64,000 nt of DNA. It comes from Arenibacter arenosicollis. GTDB lineage: Bacteria > Bacteroidota > Bacteroidia > Flavobacteriales > Flavobacteriaceae. A model generated the notes under the pieces. That model ran no database searches and was not told the DNA's origin. It saw only the letters and a list, made by a program, of their open reading frames with translations. The DNA lies in contig NZ_JACLHY010000001.1 of assembly GCF_014397245.1 (NCBI RefSeq), positions 682,001 through 746,000 on the forward strand, written 5' to 3'. Each line of letters begins with the position of its first letter. The first letter of the stretch is position 1. Below are positions 1-9,555 of this stretch, in pieces. Both the position numbers and the translations under genes were made by a program.

Positions 1-77
1 GCCTCAAGGGGAGTTGTATTAGTTACATCCTTTACTTTCCCCTCAACATCCTTTGAAGTACTTTTCTCCTTTACCAT
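1..77 (-). CDS. Possible 5' end of an unidentified gene, cut by the window edge
   Basis: After the DUF4254 gene stops, one minus-strand frame stays open to the window edge, with an in-frame ATG at 77 that begins Met-Val-Lys-Glu-Lys-Ser. Only about 25 residues are visible; they are rich in Lys, Glu and Thr and match no family I recognise. In related genomes DUF4254 genes often sit next to a GT9 glycosyltransferase, but the visible residues do not show the GT9 N-terminus. It may equally be non-coding. Low confidence. Confidence 0.25.
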   Translation of the reverse strand, partial: MVKEKSTSKDVEGKVKDVTNTTPLE

Positions 78-123
78 CAATTCTTTTGTTGCAGGGCTAA
101 GATAAGCTATCCATATTTTGGAA

Positions 124-726
124 TCAGGGCGCTTTGCGAAGAACAGGGTTAAGTTCATTGTCATTATACATTTTCATCTGCTTATAGACTTTCATGTATT
201 TCTTGCCAGATTCAATATCCAATAATAGTTGATCTATAGCATAACATAGATCTTTCTTCTGTTCCAATAAAATGTTAAGCTTGGTGCTGCATTTTTGAAT
301 ATGATCTTGGGTGGCGTCCTTTCTGTCTACTTCTTCCTGCATATGATATATCTTTAAAGCCAAAATGGATAGTCGGTCTATGGCCCAAGCTGGACTTTCC
401 GTATTTATTGTAGCATTTTTATCTTTTTCAACCGATTGGTATTTATTTAGGAAGTAACTATCTATAAATTCAACCAAATCTGTTCTATCCTGGTTACTGG
501 AGTCGATTTTTCTTTTGAGCTTAAGTGCTGCAACCGGTTCAATATTGGGGTCCCTGATAATATCTTCATAATGCCATTGCACGGTGTCGATCCAATTTTT
601 ACGATATAACAAGTGGGCAATATCTTCTTTTGGATATGGATTGCTGAACGATTGGGACACATCATCCACTAAATGATATTTTTCTATGCTTTCTTCAAAT
701 ATTTTATAGGCAAAATCACTGAACAT
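124..726 (-). CDS. DUF4254 family protein
   Basis: A 200-residue soluble protein with no signal peptide or membrane segment. The N-terminal stretch (about residues 38-60, with a His-Leu-Leu-Tyr-Arg run then Trp-His-Tyr-Glu-Asp) and the helical, Lys/Glu-rich C-terminal half look like the DUF4254 family of Bacteroidota. These are often found beside glycosyltransferase genes; the biochemical role is unknown. The ATG at 726 lies about 18 bases downstream of a TAnnTTTG element, which supports this start. The family call comes from the overall pattern, not from a search. Confidence 0.7.
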   Translation of the reverse strand: MFSDFAYKIFEESIEKYHLVDDVSQSFSNPYPKEDIAHLLYRKNWIDTVQWHYEDIIRDPNIEPVAALKLKRKIDSSNQDRTDLVEFIDSYFLNKYQSVEKDKNATINTESPAWAIDRLSILALKIYHMQEEVDRKDATQDHIQKCSTKLNILLEQKKDLCYAIDQLLLDIESGKKYMKVYKQMKMYNDNELNPVLRKAP

Positions 727-744
727 AACTACAATATTTTAAAA

Positions 745-752
745 CAAAGATA
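745..752 (-). promoter_or_regulatory. Bacteroidota -7 element for the DUF4254 gene
   Basis: On the minus strand this reads TATCTTTG, an exact TAnnTTTG match, ending 18 bases before the ATG at 726. No clear -33 TTG is present. Confidence 0.5.
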
Positions 753-896
753 CCGTTTATTTAAAAAACGCATTTTATTTATTTAGAAGCTATTTTGTGG
801 GTTGAAGACTTAAGGAATTAATGATGTTTCACAGAAATATCGCAAGTTTTGAAAGCAAATCATAAGAAACTTCGGTTTCATTTATAAATAGCCTTC

Positions 897-1835
897 CTAA
901 TTCATTATGATGTTGGTCAGAAGTACAATAAAAGGAATAATTACGGAGGCCATGAGTACTATTTCCCTGATACTATCTTTTTTGATGGATTGGACATAGG
1001 TGGTAATAAAGACTACTGCAGGAAAGAACGTTATAAGAATGGGGTGTGTATCCGGGGAAGACTTAAGGATCTTTACCAACAACCCAATAAGGAAAAGAAC
1101 CAGAATTAGACGCATAGTAACCAATTTACCTACCCCAACGTTGCCTAATTTTAGAAACGCCAAAAAGCCGCAGAGTAAAACGGTAAAAACATAAAGAAAC
1201 AAAAGGGTGCTATTACTCCAATCATAAAAATAAACGGCATTGAACTTAAAATCGAAAAAATAATGATTCCATAAAAAGTCCATATTGTTGCTCAGCACCA
1301 GAACTGCCAGCATAATTAGGAACATCGCTATAATTGCAGCAAAAGGAACAAGCCAATTTCTAATATTTTTTGGATCATAAAAGTATATGGCAATGACAAC
1401 CATTATAAGGTATAAAATGGCCCAGTCGTAAAACAAACTGGCAATCAATATCCAAAAGGTGGCATCAAAAATTTTTAGTTTAATATTTTTTAGAGACCGG
1501 AAACTTAGAATACGACGAATGGCAAGCAACAAAAAAAAGCTACATAGTATGGCATTGGAATCGGTCAACACTTCCGGGAACAGTACGATCAACAAGGTAT
1601 AAAATAGGATGGCCAATGAATTTCCGCCGGTTATTTTATTTCTTAAGGTAATAAAATTAACTACAAAAATGCTAAAGGATAAAAATCCTAAAATTGCTGT
1701 TTGACCCAATATTTGTTCTGGAGAATACGATTTTTGGAACAGGAAAAAGTGGACAAACCAATAGAAGAAAAATAGAAATACCAGAAGTATTATGTAATTT
1801 ATTGGTTTTGTTCTTCCAAAAATGCTTGAAATCAT
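897..1835 (-). CDS. DUF6427 family multi-pass membrane protein
   Basis: A 312-residue, very hydrophobic protein with roughly nine or ten predicted transmembrane helices from residue 12 to the C-terminus and short charged loops (for example around Arg109-Lys121 and Pro-Lys-Asn near 155). It starts with Met-Ile-Ser-Ser-Ile-Phe-Gly. It matches the DUF6427 family of flavobacteria, which has no assigned function. It is divergent from the DUF6341 gene, with only 21 bases between the starts; the same divergent pair is common in Flavobacteriaceae. No polymerase or glycosyltransferase motif was seen. Confidence 0.72.
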   Translation of the reverse strand: MISSIFGRTKPINYIILLVFLFFFYWFVHFFLFQKSYSPEQILGQTAILGFLSFSIFVVNFITLRNKITGGNSLAILFYTLLIVLFPEVLTDSNAILCSFFLLLAIRRILSFRSLKNIKLKIFDATFWILIASLFYDWAILYLIMVVIAIYFYDPKNIRNWLVPFAAIIAMFLIMLAVLVLSNNMDFLWNHYFFDFKFNAVYFYDWSNSTLLFLYVFTVLLCGFLAFLKLGNVGVGKLVTMRLILVLFLIGLLVKILKSSPDTHPILITFFPAVVFITTYVQSIKKDSIREIVLMASVIIPFIVLLTNIIMN

Positions 1836-1855
1836 CCTAGGTTTTTATATTTTTG
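1826..1855 (+). promoter_or_regulatory. Promoter (TTG-N19-TAnnTTTG) of the DUF6341 gene
   Basis: TTG at 1826-1828 is followed after 19 bases by TATTTTTG at 1848-1855, the full Bacteroidota -33/-7 pattern with canonical spacing. It lies within the first codons of the divergent DUF6427 gene. It places transcription start near 1860, so the ATG at 1857 cannot be the start codon, and the ATG at 1875 is the likely one. Confidence 0.65.
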
Positions 1856-1874
1856 CATGGTAAATATAATTAAG

Positions 1875-2096
1875 ATGGATGCATTTTTTTACGGTATTGA
1901 GGATTTATTTGTAAATGTGCTTTTTGCACCTTTCGACGCTTTGCGTAGTATGGAGAATTGGTGGGGAGCAAATACATTGAATTGGATTTTAATGCTGATT
2001 GGCGCTGCTGCCTTCGTATATTGGATGTTGGAGTTGAAAAAATACAATGATAGCGGCGAGGAAGACAAGGACGTAACAGCACACTCTTACCTTTAA
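1875..2096 (+). CDS. DUF6341 family small membrane protein
   Basis: A 73-residue protein starting Met-Asp-Ala-Phe-Phe-Tyr-Gly-Ile-Glu-Asp-Leu. One clear transmembrane helix spans about residues 36-55, followed by a charged, Glu/Asp-rich tail ending in Thr-Ala-His-Ser-Tyr-Leu. This pattern is characteristic of DUF6341 of flavobacteria; homologues have sometimes been mislabelled uracil phosphoribosyltransferase, which nothing here supports. I prefer the ATG at 1875 over 1857 because the promoter motif overlaps the upstream ATG and family members begin Met-x-Ala-Phe-Phe-Tyr-Gly. Function unknown. Confidence 0.78.
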   Translation: MDAFFYGIEDLFVNVLFAPFDALRSMENWWGANTLNWILMLIGAAAFVYWMLELKKYNDSGEEDKDVTAHSYL

Positions 2097-2183
2097 TCTT
2101 TTTTCGGATTTCTGCTTGGCTTAAGGCTTCTTTTTTGAAGCTGTGGTTTTACCTAAGCTTTATTTGAGGGCAATAATAAATAT

Positions 2184-2218
2184 AAAAAAGGGATAGCAAA
2201 CGCTATCCCTTTTTTTTT
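2184..2218. terminator. Bidirectional Rho-independent terminator
   Basis: A perfect hairpin (AGGGATAGC, loop AAAC, GCTATCCCT) is flanked by A and T tracts on both sides. It serves the convergent DUF6341 (+) and purD (-) genes. Confidence 0.88.
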
Positions 2219-2255
2219 ATTTTGTCCTAAGACCGAGTATTTGTTGTAAAACTTT

Positions 2256-3530
2256 TTACTTAAGATCGAATCCTAGGTCTTTACGATAATACATTTTATC
2301 GAAATGTAGTTTTTCAATGTTTTTATAGGATTTTTTTAGCGCCTCTTTGAAGTCGGAGCCGTATGCGGTAACTGCCAATACCCTTCCGCCATTGGTCAAG
2401 ACCTTGCCGTCTTTTAATTCTGTGCCTGCATGGAATACCACGGCATCTTCAATTTTGTCAAAACCAGTTATTTCCATTCCTTTTTTATAGGTTTCTGGAT
2501 AGCCCCCGGATACTGACATGACCGTTGTAGCTGCCCGCTCATCTATTTCCAGGTCTATACTGTCCAAGGTTTGGTTAGCCACTGCTTCAAAAACCGTAAC
2601 CAAGTCGTTCTTTATTCTTGGTATTACCACTTCGGTCTCCGGATCTCCCAGTCGTACGTTGTATTCAATTACTTTTGGTTCTTCCCCAACTTTTATCAAT
2701 CCAATAAATACAAATCCCTTGTATGGCAAATTATCCAATTTAAAGCCTTCTACGGTAGGTTTTACGATTCGCTCAAGTACTTTTGCCATAAAGGTTTTAT
2801 CTGCGAAAGGAACAGGGGAAATGGCCCCCATACCACCAGTATTCAATCCGGTATCCCCTTCACCGATTCTTTTATAGTCTTTTGCCGTAGGTAAGACCTT
2901 AAATCCTTTTCCATCGGTAAGCACAAAACAGCTCAGTTCAATTCCGTCCAAAAACTCCTCAATGACCACAGTAGTACTGGCAGCCCCAAATTTGGAGTCG
3001 ATCAACATGGTTTTCAGTTCGGACTTGGCTTCTTGCAGGTCGTTCAGAATCAAAACCCCTTTACCAGCGGCCAATCCGTCAGCCTTAAGTACGTAAGGTG
3101 GTTTTAGGGTTTCTAAAAAACCATATCCCTTTTCCAGGGTTTCCGCCGTAAAACTTTCATAAGCAGCTGTTGGAATGTTGTGCCTCATCATAAATTCCTT
3201 GGCAAATTGCTTGCTTCCTTCCAAAGTGGCAGCTGCCTTTTGAGGACCAATTACAGGGATATTTTTTAAGGCAGGATCGTTAAGAAAAAAGTCGTGCACC
3301 CCATTGACCAAGGGGTCTTCAGGGCCTACAATAACCATATCGACTTTTTCAGAGAGCACACATTTTTTAATGGCTTCAAAATCGTTTACACCTATGGGTA
3401 CATTTTTCGCTATGGTAGCCGTCCCCGCATTTCCGGGAGCCACATAAAGATTTTTAAGTTTTGGACTTTGTTTTAATTTCCATGCTAAGGTATGTTCGCG
3501 CCCACCGGCACCAAGGATCAGGATATTCAT
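2256..3530 (-). CDS. purD: Phosphoribosylamine-glycine ligase
   Basis: GARS, second step of de novo purine synthesis: 5-phosphoribosylamine plus glycine plus ATP to GAR; cytosolic. The 424-residue protein begins with the family N-terminus Met-Asn-Ile-Leu-Ile-Leu-Gly-Ala-Gly-Gly-Arg-Glu-His. ATP-grasp features follow: PPYVLKADGLAAGKGV near 140-156, TGGMGAISP near 230, and YNVRLGDPETEVV near 285, which carries metal ligands. A longer reading from 3638 exists, but its 36 extra residues do not fit the family and would cross the -7 element at 3547-3554, so 3530 is chosen. Single gene between two terminators. Confidence 0.97.
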   Translation of the reverse strand: MNILILGAGGREHTLAWKLKQSPKLKNLYVAPGNAGTATIAKNVPIGVNDFEAIKKCVLSEKVDMVIVGPEDPLVNGVHDFFLNDPALKNIPVIGPQKAAATLEGSKQFAKEFMMRHNIPTAAYESFTAETLEKGYGFLETLKPPYVLKADGLAAGKGVLILNDLQEAKSELKTMLIDSKFGAASTTVVIEEFLDGIELSCFVLTDGKGFKVLPTAKDYKRIGEGDTGLNTGGMGAISPVPFADKTFMAKVLERIVKPTVEGFKLDNLPYKGFVFIGLIKVGEEPKVIEYNVRLGDPETEVVIPRIKNDLVTVFEAVANQTLDSIDLEIDERAATTVMSVSGGYPETYKKGMEITGFDKIEDAVVFHAGTELKDGKVLTNGGRVLAVTAYGSDFKEALKKSYKNIEKLHFDKMYYRKDLGFDLK

Positions 3531-3546
3531 TCTTAAAAAATTTCCC

Positions 3547-3554
3547 CAAAAATA
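3547..3554 (-). promoter_or_regulatory. -7 element for purD
   Basis: Reads TATTTTTG on the minus strand, ending 16 bases before the purD ATG at 3530. It supports the shorter start. No clear -33 element; no purine riboswitch was recognised. Confidence 0.5.
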
Positions 3555-3621
3555 CGGTTTGAAATGGATATTGGACATACTTAAGTCAAAATATATATCT
3601 ATTTCAAGGATAATGTTAAAT

Positions 3622-3647
3622 AAAAAAACCCACCTCAAAGGGTGGGT
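3622..3647 (-). terminator. Terminator of the UDP-xylose synthase gene
   Basis: On the minus strand: ACCCACC, loop CTTTGA, GGTGGGT, then seven T. It begins 5 bases after the stop at 3653 and closes the polysaccharide locus on this side. Confidence 0.85.
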
Positions 3648-3652
3648 ATGTT

Positions 3653-4639
3653 CTATTTTCTATTTCTATCGGAAAAATCCCGATGTTCTGTTTTTCTTAA
3701 TTCTTCAGCCGTAAGGGTTTTGAAGAAATCCCAGGTTCTTTTCATACCTTCCTTTCTACTAACTTGAGGCTCCCAGCCTAATATATCCTTCGCTTTTGTA
3801 ATATCTGGTTGACGTTGCATAGGGTCATCTTGTGGTAAGGGTTTGTATATTATCTTTTGGTCTGTGCCAGTTAAGTTGATAATTTCTTCTGCAAATTCCT
3901 TAATAGTTATTTCATGCGGATTGCCAATATTCACGGGAAGTGTATAGTCGCTCATCAACAGTCTATAAATCCCTTCAATTTCATCGTCTACAAAACAAAA
4001 AGAGCGTGTTTGCGAACCATCACCAAACACCGTCAAATCCTCTCCACGTAAAGCCTGTCCCATAAATGCTGGTATTACTCTACCATCATTTAATCTCATT
4101 CTAGGGCCATAGGTATTAAAAATCCGAACTATCCTTGTATCTACACCATGAAATCGGTGGTATGCCATGGTAATGGATTCTTGAAACCGTTTGGCTTCGT
4201 CATAAACTCCACGAGGTCCGATAGTATTCACATTGCCATAATACTCTTCTGTCTGGGGATGTACCAATGGATCACCGTATATTTCAGAAGTAGAGGCAAT
4301 AAGGATCCGAGCCTGTTTTTCCTTGGCTAATCCCAATAAATTATGTGTCCCCATAGCTCCTACCTTTAAGGTTTGAATAGGAATCTTTAAATAGTCGATT
4401 GGACTTGCTGGGGAGGCAAAATGCAGTATATAATCTAATTTCCCTGGAATATGTACAAATTTTGTAACATCATGATGCTGAAATTCGAATTGCTCCAAGG
4501 TGAAAAGATGTTCAATATTCTTAAGGTCGCCAGTGATTAGGTTATCCATGGCAATTACATAATGACCTTCTTTGATCATTCTATCACAAAGGTGCGATCC
4601 CAAAAAGCCGGCAGCGCCGGTGATAAGTACTTTTTTCAT
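3653..4639 (-). CDS. UDP-glucuronate decarboxylase (UDP-xylose synthase), SDR family
   Basis: Likely converts UDP-glucuronate to UDP-xylose with bound NAD+, providing a pentose donor for the glycan made by this locus. The 328-residue extended SDR protein has the Rossmann motif [11 protein letters not shown] at about residues 8-18, the catalytic Ser-Thr-Ser-Glu-Ile-Tyr-Gly stretch near 115-122, and the YxxxK motif as Tyr-Asp-Glu-Ala-Lys near 146. FNTYGPRM and the RSFCFVDD motif are typical of UXS/RmlB-like enzymes. An immediately preceding in-frame TTG is ignored in favour of the ATG at 4639. Other UDP-sugar epimerases remain possible, but the UXS resemblance is strong. Confidence 0.85.
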   Translation of the reverse strand: MKKVLITGAAGFLGSHLCDRMIKEGHYVIAMDNLITGDLKNIEHLFTLEQFEFQHHDVTKFVHIPGKLDYILHFASPASPIDYLKIPIQTLKVGAMGTHNLLGLAKEKQARILIASTSEIYGDPLVHPQTEEYYGNVNTIGPRGVYDEAKRFQESITMAYHRFHGVDTRIVRIFNTYGPRMRLNDGRVIPAFMGQALRGEDLTVFGDGSQTRSFCFVDDEIEGIYRLLMSDYTLPVNIGNPHEITIKEFAEEIINLTGTDQKIIYKPLPQDDPMQRQPDITKAKDILGWEPQVSRKEGMKRTWDFFKTLTAEELRKTEHRDFSDRNRK

Positions 4640-4828
4640 CAATTAGTTATTTTATAGTCAAATTGGCAGCACCCAAATTTAGTGGATTTAGGCATTGATA
4701 AAAATAATTATGGTCTAATAGCCAAAATATTGGGGTAAAGTGTGATTATTATATTAGAATATTTCAGAAAAAGTTTAAATAGTAATATTTGTTTAATGAG
4801 TTATTGTTAACTTAATTAAGATAATATC

Positions 4829-6181
4829 TCAATACGCCTTTTTGTCTCCCGAAATTGCATTCATGACTGTTTGCACAATTATTTTAAGATCCATGAACAA
4901 GGACCAGTTTTCAATATAAAAAATGTCAAATTTAGTTCGGTTTAATATATCATTATCCGTTTCAATTTCACCTCTGTACCCTCGGACCTGGGCCAAACCT
5001 GTAATCCCGGGCTTAACGAAGTGGCGTAGCATGTATTTATCCACCTTATTGGCAAACTCGTTGGTGTGCTTTACCATATGGGGTCTAGGACCAACCACCG
5101 ACATATTCCCAAACAATACATTGTAGAATTGTGGAAGTTCATCAATACTGGTTCTACGGATAAATTTACCCACTTTGGTAGTCCGCATATCATTTTTAAC
5201 GGCCATTAGACTATCGGCGTGATCATTGGGTGCCATGGACCGAAATTTATAGCAATAGAATTCCTTGTTGTCTATACCATTTCTTTTTTGTCTGAAATAT
5301 ACAGGCCCTTTGGTTTCCAATCTGATTATTAATGCAATGATTGGGGCCAACCAGGATAGAATACCAATCACCACAATTAATGAAAATACAATATCGAAAC
5401 CTCTTTTTAGCGCAGAATTTAAGGGATTGTGCAAGGGAATGTCCCTTAGCGATAGGATTGGAATATAATCGTAGTATTCAAAGGTTAGTTTTTTGGAGAA
5501 AATGTTCTTATTGTCCGGTATAAATTTCAGGGTTTTTAAATTATTATCGGCAAAGTTGATAAATTCTGTTATTTGATTGTTCTTTAGTTCTGAAACTGAG
5601 CAATAAATTTCGTCGATATTATTCTCCACTATATACACGAAAGTCTTATATATGTCAAAAGCAGGATCATTTGGACTGAATTGCTTCATGAAATGATAGC
5701 CGAACTCCCTTCTTACATTGAAAACGTCGATCAACTGATCGGTTTTCTTGTTCTTTCCGATGACTACCACATTCCTCATGTTCCCTTTTACACTCTCACG
5801 GTATTTCATTAAAAGGATATAATTCAAGAATTTAATTGTAAATATGGCAAGCCCAACACTTACAAAATATTCTCCAAGGGCCAATCGGCTCATATTGGGC
5901 TGCTTAAAAAACCCAATGAAGGCGTACAAAATTAAAAATAAAAATACGAATTGATTAAAAAGTAATTTTAGAATATAGGATACTTTGGTATACCTATAAA
6001 TTTCATAGAAGTTGTTTTTAAAAGAAAGAATAATCCACGCCAAGCTTAGATAGGAGTGAAAAAGTATGGGGTATTCAAAGTTGATGGGAAGAATGTTGGC
6101 AAAAAGATTAATCACCAATAAATCCACCGCATAGGATATGGGGGTAATGAGGCTGGAATAACGGTGTTTTTTGGAAAACAT
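4829..6181 (-). CDS. Polyprenyl-phosphate sugar phosphotransferase (WcaJ/WbaP type)
   Basis: Probable initiating enzyme of the locus: transfers a sugar-1-phosphate from a nucleotide sugar to undecaprenyl phosphate at the inner membrane. The 450-residue protein has four to five N-terminal transmembrane helices (about 12-130), a central soluble domain (about 135-245), another membrane helix (about 265-290), and a C-terminal bacterial sugar transferase domain. That domain has KRGFDIVFS, FRQKRNGI, YKFRSM, RTSIDELPQFYNVL and SVVGPRP. The ATG at 6181 is used; the TTG just before it is probably not. It has its own -7 element, so it may be transcribed separately from the glycan genes upstream. Confidence 0.92.
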   Translation of the reverse strand: MFSKKHRYSSLITPISYAVDLLVINLFANILPINFEYPILFHSYLSLAWIILSFKNNFYEIYRYTKVSYILKLLFNQFVFLFLILYAFIGFFKQPNMSRLALGEYFVSVGLAIFTIKFLNYILLMKYRESVKGNMRNVVVIGKNKKTDQLIDVFNVRREFGYHFMKQFSPNDPAFDIYKTFVYIVENNIDEIYCSVSELKNNQITEFINFADNNLKTLKFIPDNKNIFSKKLTFEYYDYIPILSLRDIPLHNPLNSALKRGFDIVFSLIVVIGILSWLAPIIALIIRLETKGPVYFRQKRNGIDNKEFYCYKFRSMAPNDHADSLMAVKNDMRTTKVGKFIRRTSIDELPQFYNVLFGNMSVVGPRPHMVKHTNEFANKVDKYMLRHFVKPGITGLAQVRGYRGEIETDNDILNRTKFDIFYIENWSLFMDLKIIVQTVMNAISGDKKAY

Positions 6182-6184
6182 CAA

Positions 6185-6492
6185 TTTTGGTCCGTACTAT
6201 TTTAGGTATCAACTTGGGCAAAGATAAATTTAAATATGAGAATAGATGACCTATAAATTTCGTAGAGACACATTTTTAACGATTAAGATATTATTTAGTG
6301 TAAACCAAGTTTTACTGGCATTAGGAAAAATCGAGTCTCAATTTTTAAATAGAACACCTTTTTGAGAGTTTAATCAGCTTACTCTAAAAAATTAGTTTTA
6401 GGATGAAAGTATTTTTAACTTCAGAGGTTATATCCAGCTTTACCTATCTAATTTGACATGCTGAACAAATTAGAAGAATTTCCAGTTCGCCA
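6185..6492. other. 308-base non-coding gap within the polysaccharide locus
   Basis: A/T-rich. It contains the -7 element at 6219-6226 and a weak inverted repeat (TAATTTG...CAAATTA, about 6447-6473) lacking a T tract. No convincing gene or strong terminator was seen. Confidence 0.5.
6219..6226 (-). promoter_or_regulatory. -7 element for the sugar phosphotransferase gene
   Basis: Reads TATCTTTG on the minus strand, ending 37 bases before the ATG at 6181. It suggests a separate promoter for the distal two genes of the locus. Confidence 0.45.
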
Positions 6493-7404
6493 CTAAATTC
6501 TATTTTCGTTATACATATGCTCTAAAGTGTTATTAAATGTAAATTCATTGGTAAAATCACCTATATGAGCGAATAATTTTCGAGGGTTTCCTTTTAAAAT
6601 ATCAATTTCATTTTTTCTTACAAATTTAGGGTTGACGTTGACCTTAATGGCATAACCTGCCAATTGATTCATCACGCTAAGTATATAGTTGATATTTATG
6701 GCATTTCCGGAACATACATTAAAAATGTCAGATTTAAATTTAGAAAATAGTAACTCGGTGTAGCATTTTACGACGTAGTGAACATCATTAAACTCCCTAT
6801 AAACGTTAATATTTCCCAATTCTATTTCCTTTTTGTTTTCTTTATAGTGGGAAACAATTTTTGGAATTAAAAAGTGGTTTTCCTGTCCAGTTCCTGTATA
6901 GTTAAATGGCCTTACGATAATAATATTTAACCGATCATAATATCCTTTTACCATATTTTCCATTACAAGTTTACTATTGCCGTAATGATTAACTGGTTGA
7001 GGACACAGTTCTTCGCCCAGTTCGCCTTCAATATTTCCATAAACAGCTGCACTACTAGCGATTAAAATCTTGGTGGGCAAATAGTCCAACTTTGTAACGG
7101 CATTTAAAAGACTTAAAGTACCAAAAATATTGACGTTATAAATATTCTTTTGGTCTTTGGCGGCCACAAACGAAATTGCTGCCAAATGAATTATATACTC
7201 GGGCTTTACCTTATTAAGTATTTTAAATAATTCCTCCTCTTCTAATATATCACATTTAAAATGATTTGATGAAGATGGTTCTGTAAAGGTAGTTCCATAA
7301 ACACCAAATCCACGTTTAGAATAGTACTCTTCTAGGTGTTTACCAGTAAAACCTGTTATGCCAGTAATGAAAATAATCTTTCTAGAATGTACCTCCATTT
7401 TCAT
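6493..7404 (-). CDS. GDP-4-dehydro-6-deoxy-D-mannose reductase-like SDR
   Basis: A 303-residue extended SDR protein directly after gmd, with which it overlaps by 23 bases. It has [14 protein letters not shown] (NAD(P)-binding, about 15-28), IHLAAISFV near 74, the Ser-Ser-Ala-Ala-Val-Tyr-Gly catalytic segment near 117-123, and YxxxK as Tyr-Gly-Asn-Ser-Lys near 142. Downstream, [13 protein letters not shown] is typical of Rmd. It probably reduces the Gmd product to GDP-D-rhamnose; GDP-6-deoxytalose is an alternative. The GDP-fucose synthase WcaG is less like it. A second ATG at 7398 is possible. Confidence 0.82.
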   Translation of the reverse strand: MKMEVHSRKIIFITGITGFTGKHLEEYYSKRGFGVYGTTFTEPSSSNHFKCDILEEEELFKILNKVKPEYIIHLAAISFVAAKDQKNIYNVNIFGTLSLLNAVTKLDYLPTKILIASSAAVYGNIEGELGEELCPQPVNHYGNSKLVMENMVKGYYDRLNIIIVRPFNYTGTGQENHFLIPKIVSHYKENKKEIELGNINVYREFNDVHYVVKCYTELLFSKFKSDIFNVCSGNAININYILSVMNQLAGYAIKVNVNPKFVRKNEIDILKGNPRKLFAHIGDFTNEFTFNNTLEHMYNENRI

Positions 7405-8416
7405 TTCTTTCCAAGTCTTTTTTAACCATCATATTACACAATTCCTTCAGTGTGGTTTTCGGTTTCCAATTTAATTTTTCATTGGCTTTGGAGGCATCAC
7501 CAATTAATAGATCTACCTCAGCTGGACGGTAAAATTGAGGATTTACCTTGATTAAAGTTTTACCGGATTTACTGTTCTTACCAATTTCCTTATCCTCCTT
7601 TCCTTCCCAAACAATATCTATATCTATGGCATTAAATGCCAAAGAAACAAAGTCGCGAACGGTTTGGGTTTGGTTGGTGGCCAGAACAAAGGTCCCTGGT
7701 TCATCTATTTGAAGCATTCTGTACATTCCGTCTACATACTCCTTGGCATATCCCCAATCTCTTTTGGCATCCATGTTTCCTAGTTCCAGAACTTCTTGTT
7801 TGCCAAGATATATTTTGGCTACGGCATCTGTGATTTTTCGGGTAACAAATTCTTTACCCCTAAGTGGAGACTCATGATTGAATAAGATACCACTTGTAGC
7901 AAATAAATTGTATGATTCTTGGTAATTTAGGGTAGCCCAATGAGCAAATACTTTAGCAACCCCATATGGACTTCTTGGATGAAAAGGGGTTTCCTCATTT
8001 TGCGGGATAGCATGAACTTTTCCAAACATCTCGGATGTGGATGCCTGATAAAATCGAATTTTTGGATTAATGGTCCTAATGGCCTCCAATAAATTCATGG
8101 CCCCGATTCCCGTTATTTGCGCAGTTGCAATGGGCTGTGTAAAAGATACGCCAACAAAACTTTGGGCCGCCAAATTGTATATTTCATCCGGTTCTACTTC
8201 GGAAATAATTCTATAGGCACTTGAAAGGTCTATCAAATCATATTCCAAAAGAATTAAATTTGGATGGTTTTCGATTCCCAATTCTTCTATACGCCAAAAG
8301 TTGGTAGAACTGGTTCGTCTATATGTTCCATAAACCTTATAACCCTTTTGTAATAAAAGTTCCGCTAAATATGCAGCATCTTGACCCGTAATACCAGTAA
8401 TTATTGCCTTTTTCAT
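7382..8416 (-). CDS. gmd: GDP-mannose 4,6-dehydratase
   Basis: Converts GDP-D-mannose to GDP-4-dehydro-6-deoxy-D-mannose, the branch point for GDP-6-deoxyhexoses. The 344-residue protein begins [13 protein letters not shown] with the NADP motif [12 protein letters not shown]. It also shows [30 protein letters not shown] (YxxxK) and [10 protein letters not shown], all hallmarks of Gmd. It overlaps the upstream GT4 gene by ATGA and the downstream Rmd-like gene by 23 bases, indicating translational coupling. Confidence 0.95.
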   Translation of the reverse strand: MKKAIITGITGQDAAYLAELLLQKGYKVYGTYRRTSSTNFWRIEELGIENHPNLILLEYDLIDLSSAYRIISEVEPDEIYNLAAQSFVGVSFTQPIATAQITGIGAMNLLEAIRTINPKIRFYQASTSEMFGKVHAIPQNEETPFHPRSPYGVAKVFAHWATLNYQESYNLFATSGILFNHESPLRGKEFVTRKITDAVAKIYLGKQEVLELGNMDAKRDWGYAKEYVDGMYRMLQIDEPGTFVLATNQTQTVRDFVSLAFNAIDIDIVWEGKEDKEIGKNSKSGKTLIKVNPQFYRPAEVDLLIGDASKANEKLNWKPKTTLKELCNMMVKKDLERNENGGTF

Positions 8417-9555
8417 TTTTTATGCTTTTCTATTATTTCTGCAAAAGTTTTTTTTATGTCTTGTATAAATATTTTCTTGTCAAAAGTCAAGGCAAATTTC
8501 CGAATATTCAAAGGATTAAATTTCACATAATTATCTTCAAAATGTGAAATTGCTTCAATCAACGCCGGTACAGATTGTTTGTCAAAATAAACGCCAGTAT
8601 CTTCTTCATCAATACTTTGACCCTTAAACTTTCCTTTTACAGTCTCGAGAGAGCCTCCCTTTCCGTAAGCAATTACAGGTGTTCCACAAGCTTGAGCTTC
8701 AATTGGAATAATTCCAAAATCCTCTTCTGCCGCAAAGATAAAAGCCTTTGCTCTCTGCATATGGTCCTTTAGCACATCAAAACTTTGATAACCTAAAATT
8801 GAGATATTATCCTTTGCTTTTTCTTTTATTTTATCCAAGTCCGGACCATCACCAATAACAATTAATTTCTTTTCAGGTGTTTGGGCAAAGGCCTCTACAA
8901 TTAAGTCTATTTTTTTATAGGGGACAAGTCTAGATGCCGCTAAATAAAAATCTTCCTTTTCAATTTTAAGGGTAAAATCTTCGACCGCAACAGGCGGGTA
9001 AATAACTTTATAAGATTTTCTACGATATGTTCGCCATACTCTTTTTTCTATGTATTTTGAAATCGGGATAAATTCATCAACATTATTTGAAGTAGTTCTG
9101 TCCCATTTCCTAATATAATGTAAAACAGACTTTGCTAAGAATCCTTTAAGGCCTTTTTTTAAGTTGGATTCATCTAGATATTGATGATAAAGATCCCAAG
9201 CATATCTGATAGGAGAGTAAATATAGCAAATATGAGTTTGAAGTGCATTGGTAATTACCCCTTTTGCAACAGCATGGGATGACGAAATTATAACATCATA
9301 TTCCGAAAGGTCAAATTGTTCTATTGCGAAAGGAAATAATGGTAAATAATTTTTCCATTTCGTTTTGGATTTAGGGAGTTTCTGAATAAAGGAATTGGTT
9401 ACCCTTGAAGGGTCTATATTGAGTTTAACCAAACTTTTTTCGTCAGAAACAAGAACAAATATGTCAGCTTCTGGATAAATTTGGGCAAACTCTTTAAAAC
9501 AACTTTCAGAACCTGCAATTACAGTAAGCCATTCGTGAACTATCGCTATTTTCAT
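8413..9555 (-). CDS. Glycosyltransferase family 4 protein
   Basis: A 380-residue GT-B enzyme. The N-terminus [10 protein letters not shown] and the C-terminal donor site ([54 protein letters not shown] as short motifs at about 205-310) define GT4, including the EX7E-type catalytic pair. It likely adds one sugar to the lipid-linked repeat at the cytosolic face. The donor cannot be read from sequence; next to gmd/rmd, a GDP-sugar is plausible. Its ATG shares one base with the stop of the upstream epimerase (TAATG). Confidence 0.9.
   Translation of the reverse strand: MKIAIVHEWLTVIAGSESCFKEFAQIYPEADIFVLVSDEKSLVKLNIDPSRVTNSFIQKLPKSKTKWKNYLPLFPFAIEQFDLSEYDVIISSSHAVAKGVITNALQTHICYIYSPIRYAWDLYHQYLDESNLKKGLKGFLAKSVLHYIRKWDRTTSNNVDEFIPISKYIEKRVWRTYRRKSYKVIYPPVAVEDFTLKIEKEDFYLAASRLVPYKKIDLIVEAFAQTPEKKLIVIGDGPDLDKIKEKAKDNISILGYQSFDVLKDHMQRAKAFIFAAEEDFGIIPIEAQACGTPVIAYGKGGSLETVKGKFKGQSIDEEDTGVYFDKQSVPALIEAISHFEDNYVKFNPLNIRKFALTFDKKIFIQDIKKTFAEIIEKHKK

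Noticed and set aside
868-881. GAAAC-TTCG-GTTTC hairpin after the DUF6427 gene as a terminator
   Set aside because: Only a 5-base stem and no T run on the minus strand; too weak to call.
3531-3638. N-terminal extension of purD by 36 residues
   Set aside because: It does not fit the family N-terminus and contains the -7 promoter element; the start at 3530 is normal.
6440-6480. Inverted repeat after the Rmd-like gene as a terminator
   Set aside because: Long loop and no T tract in either orientation.
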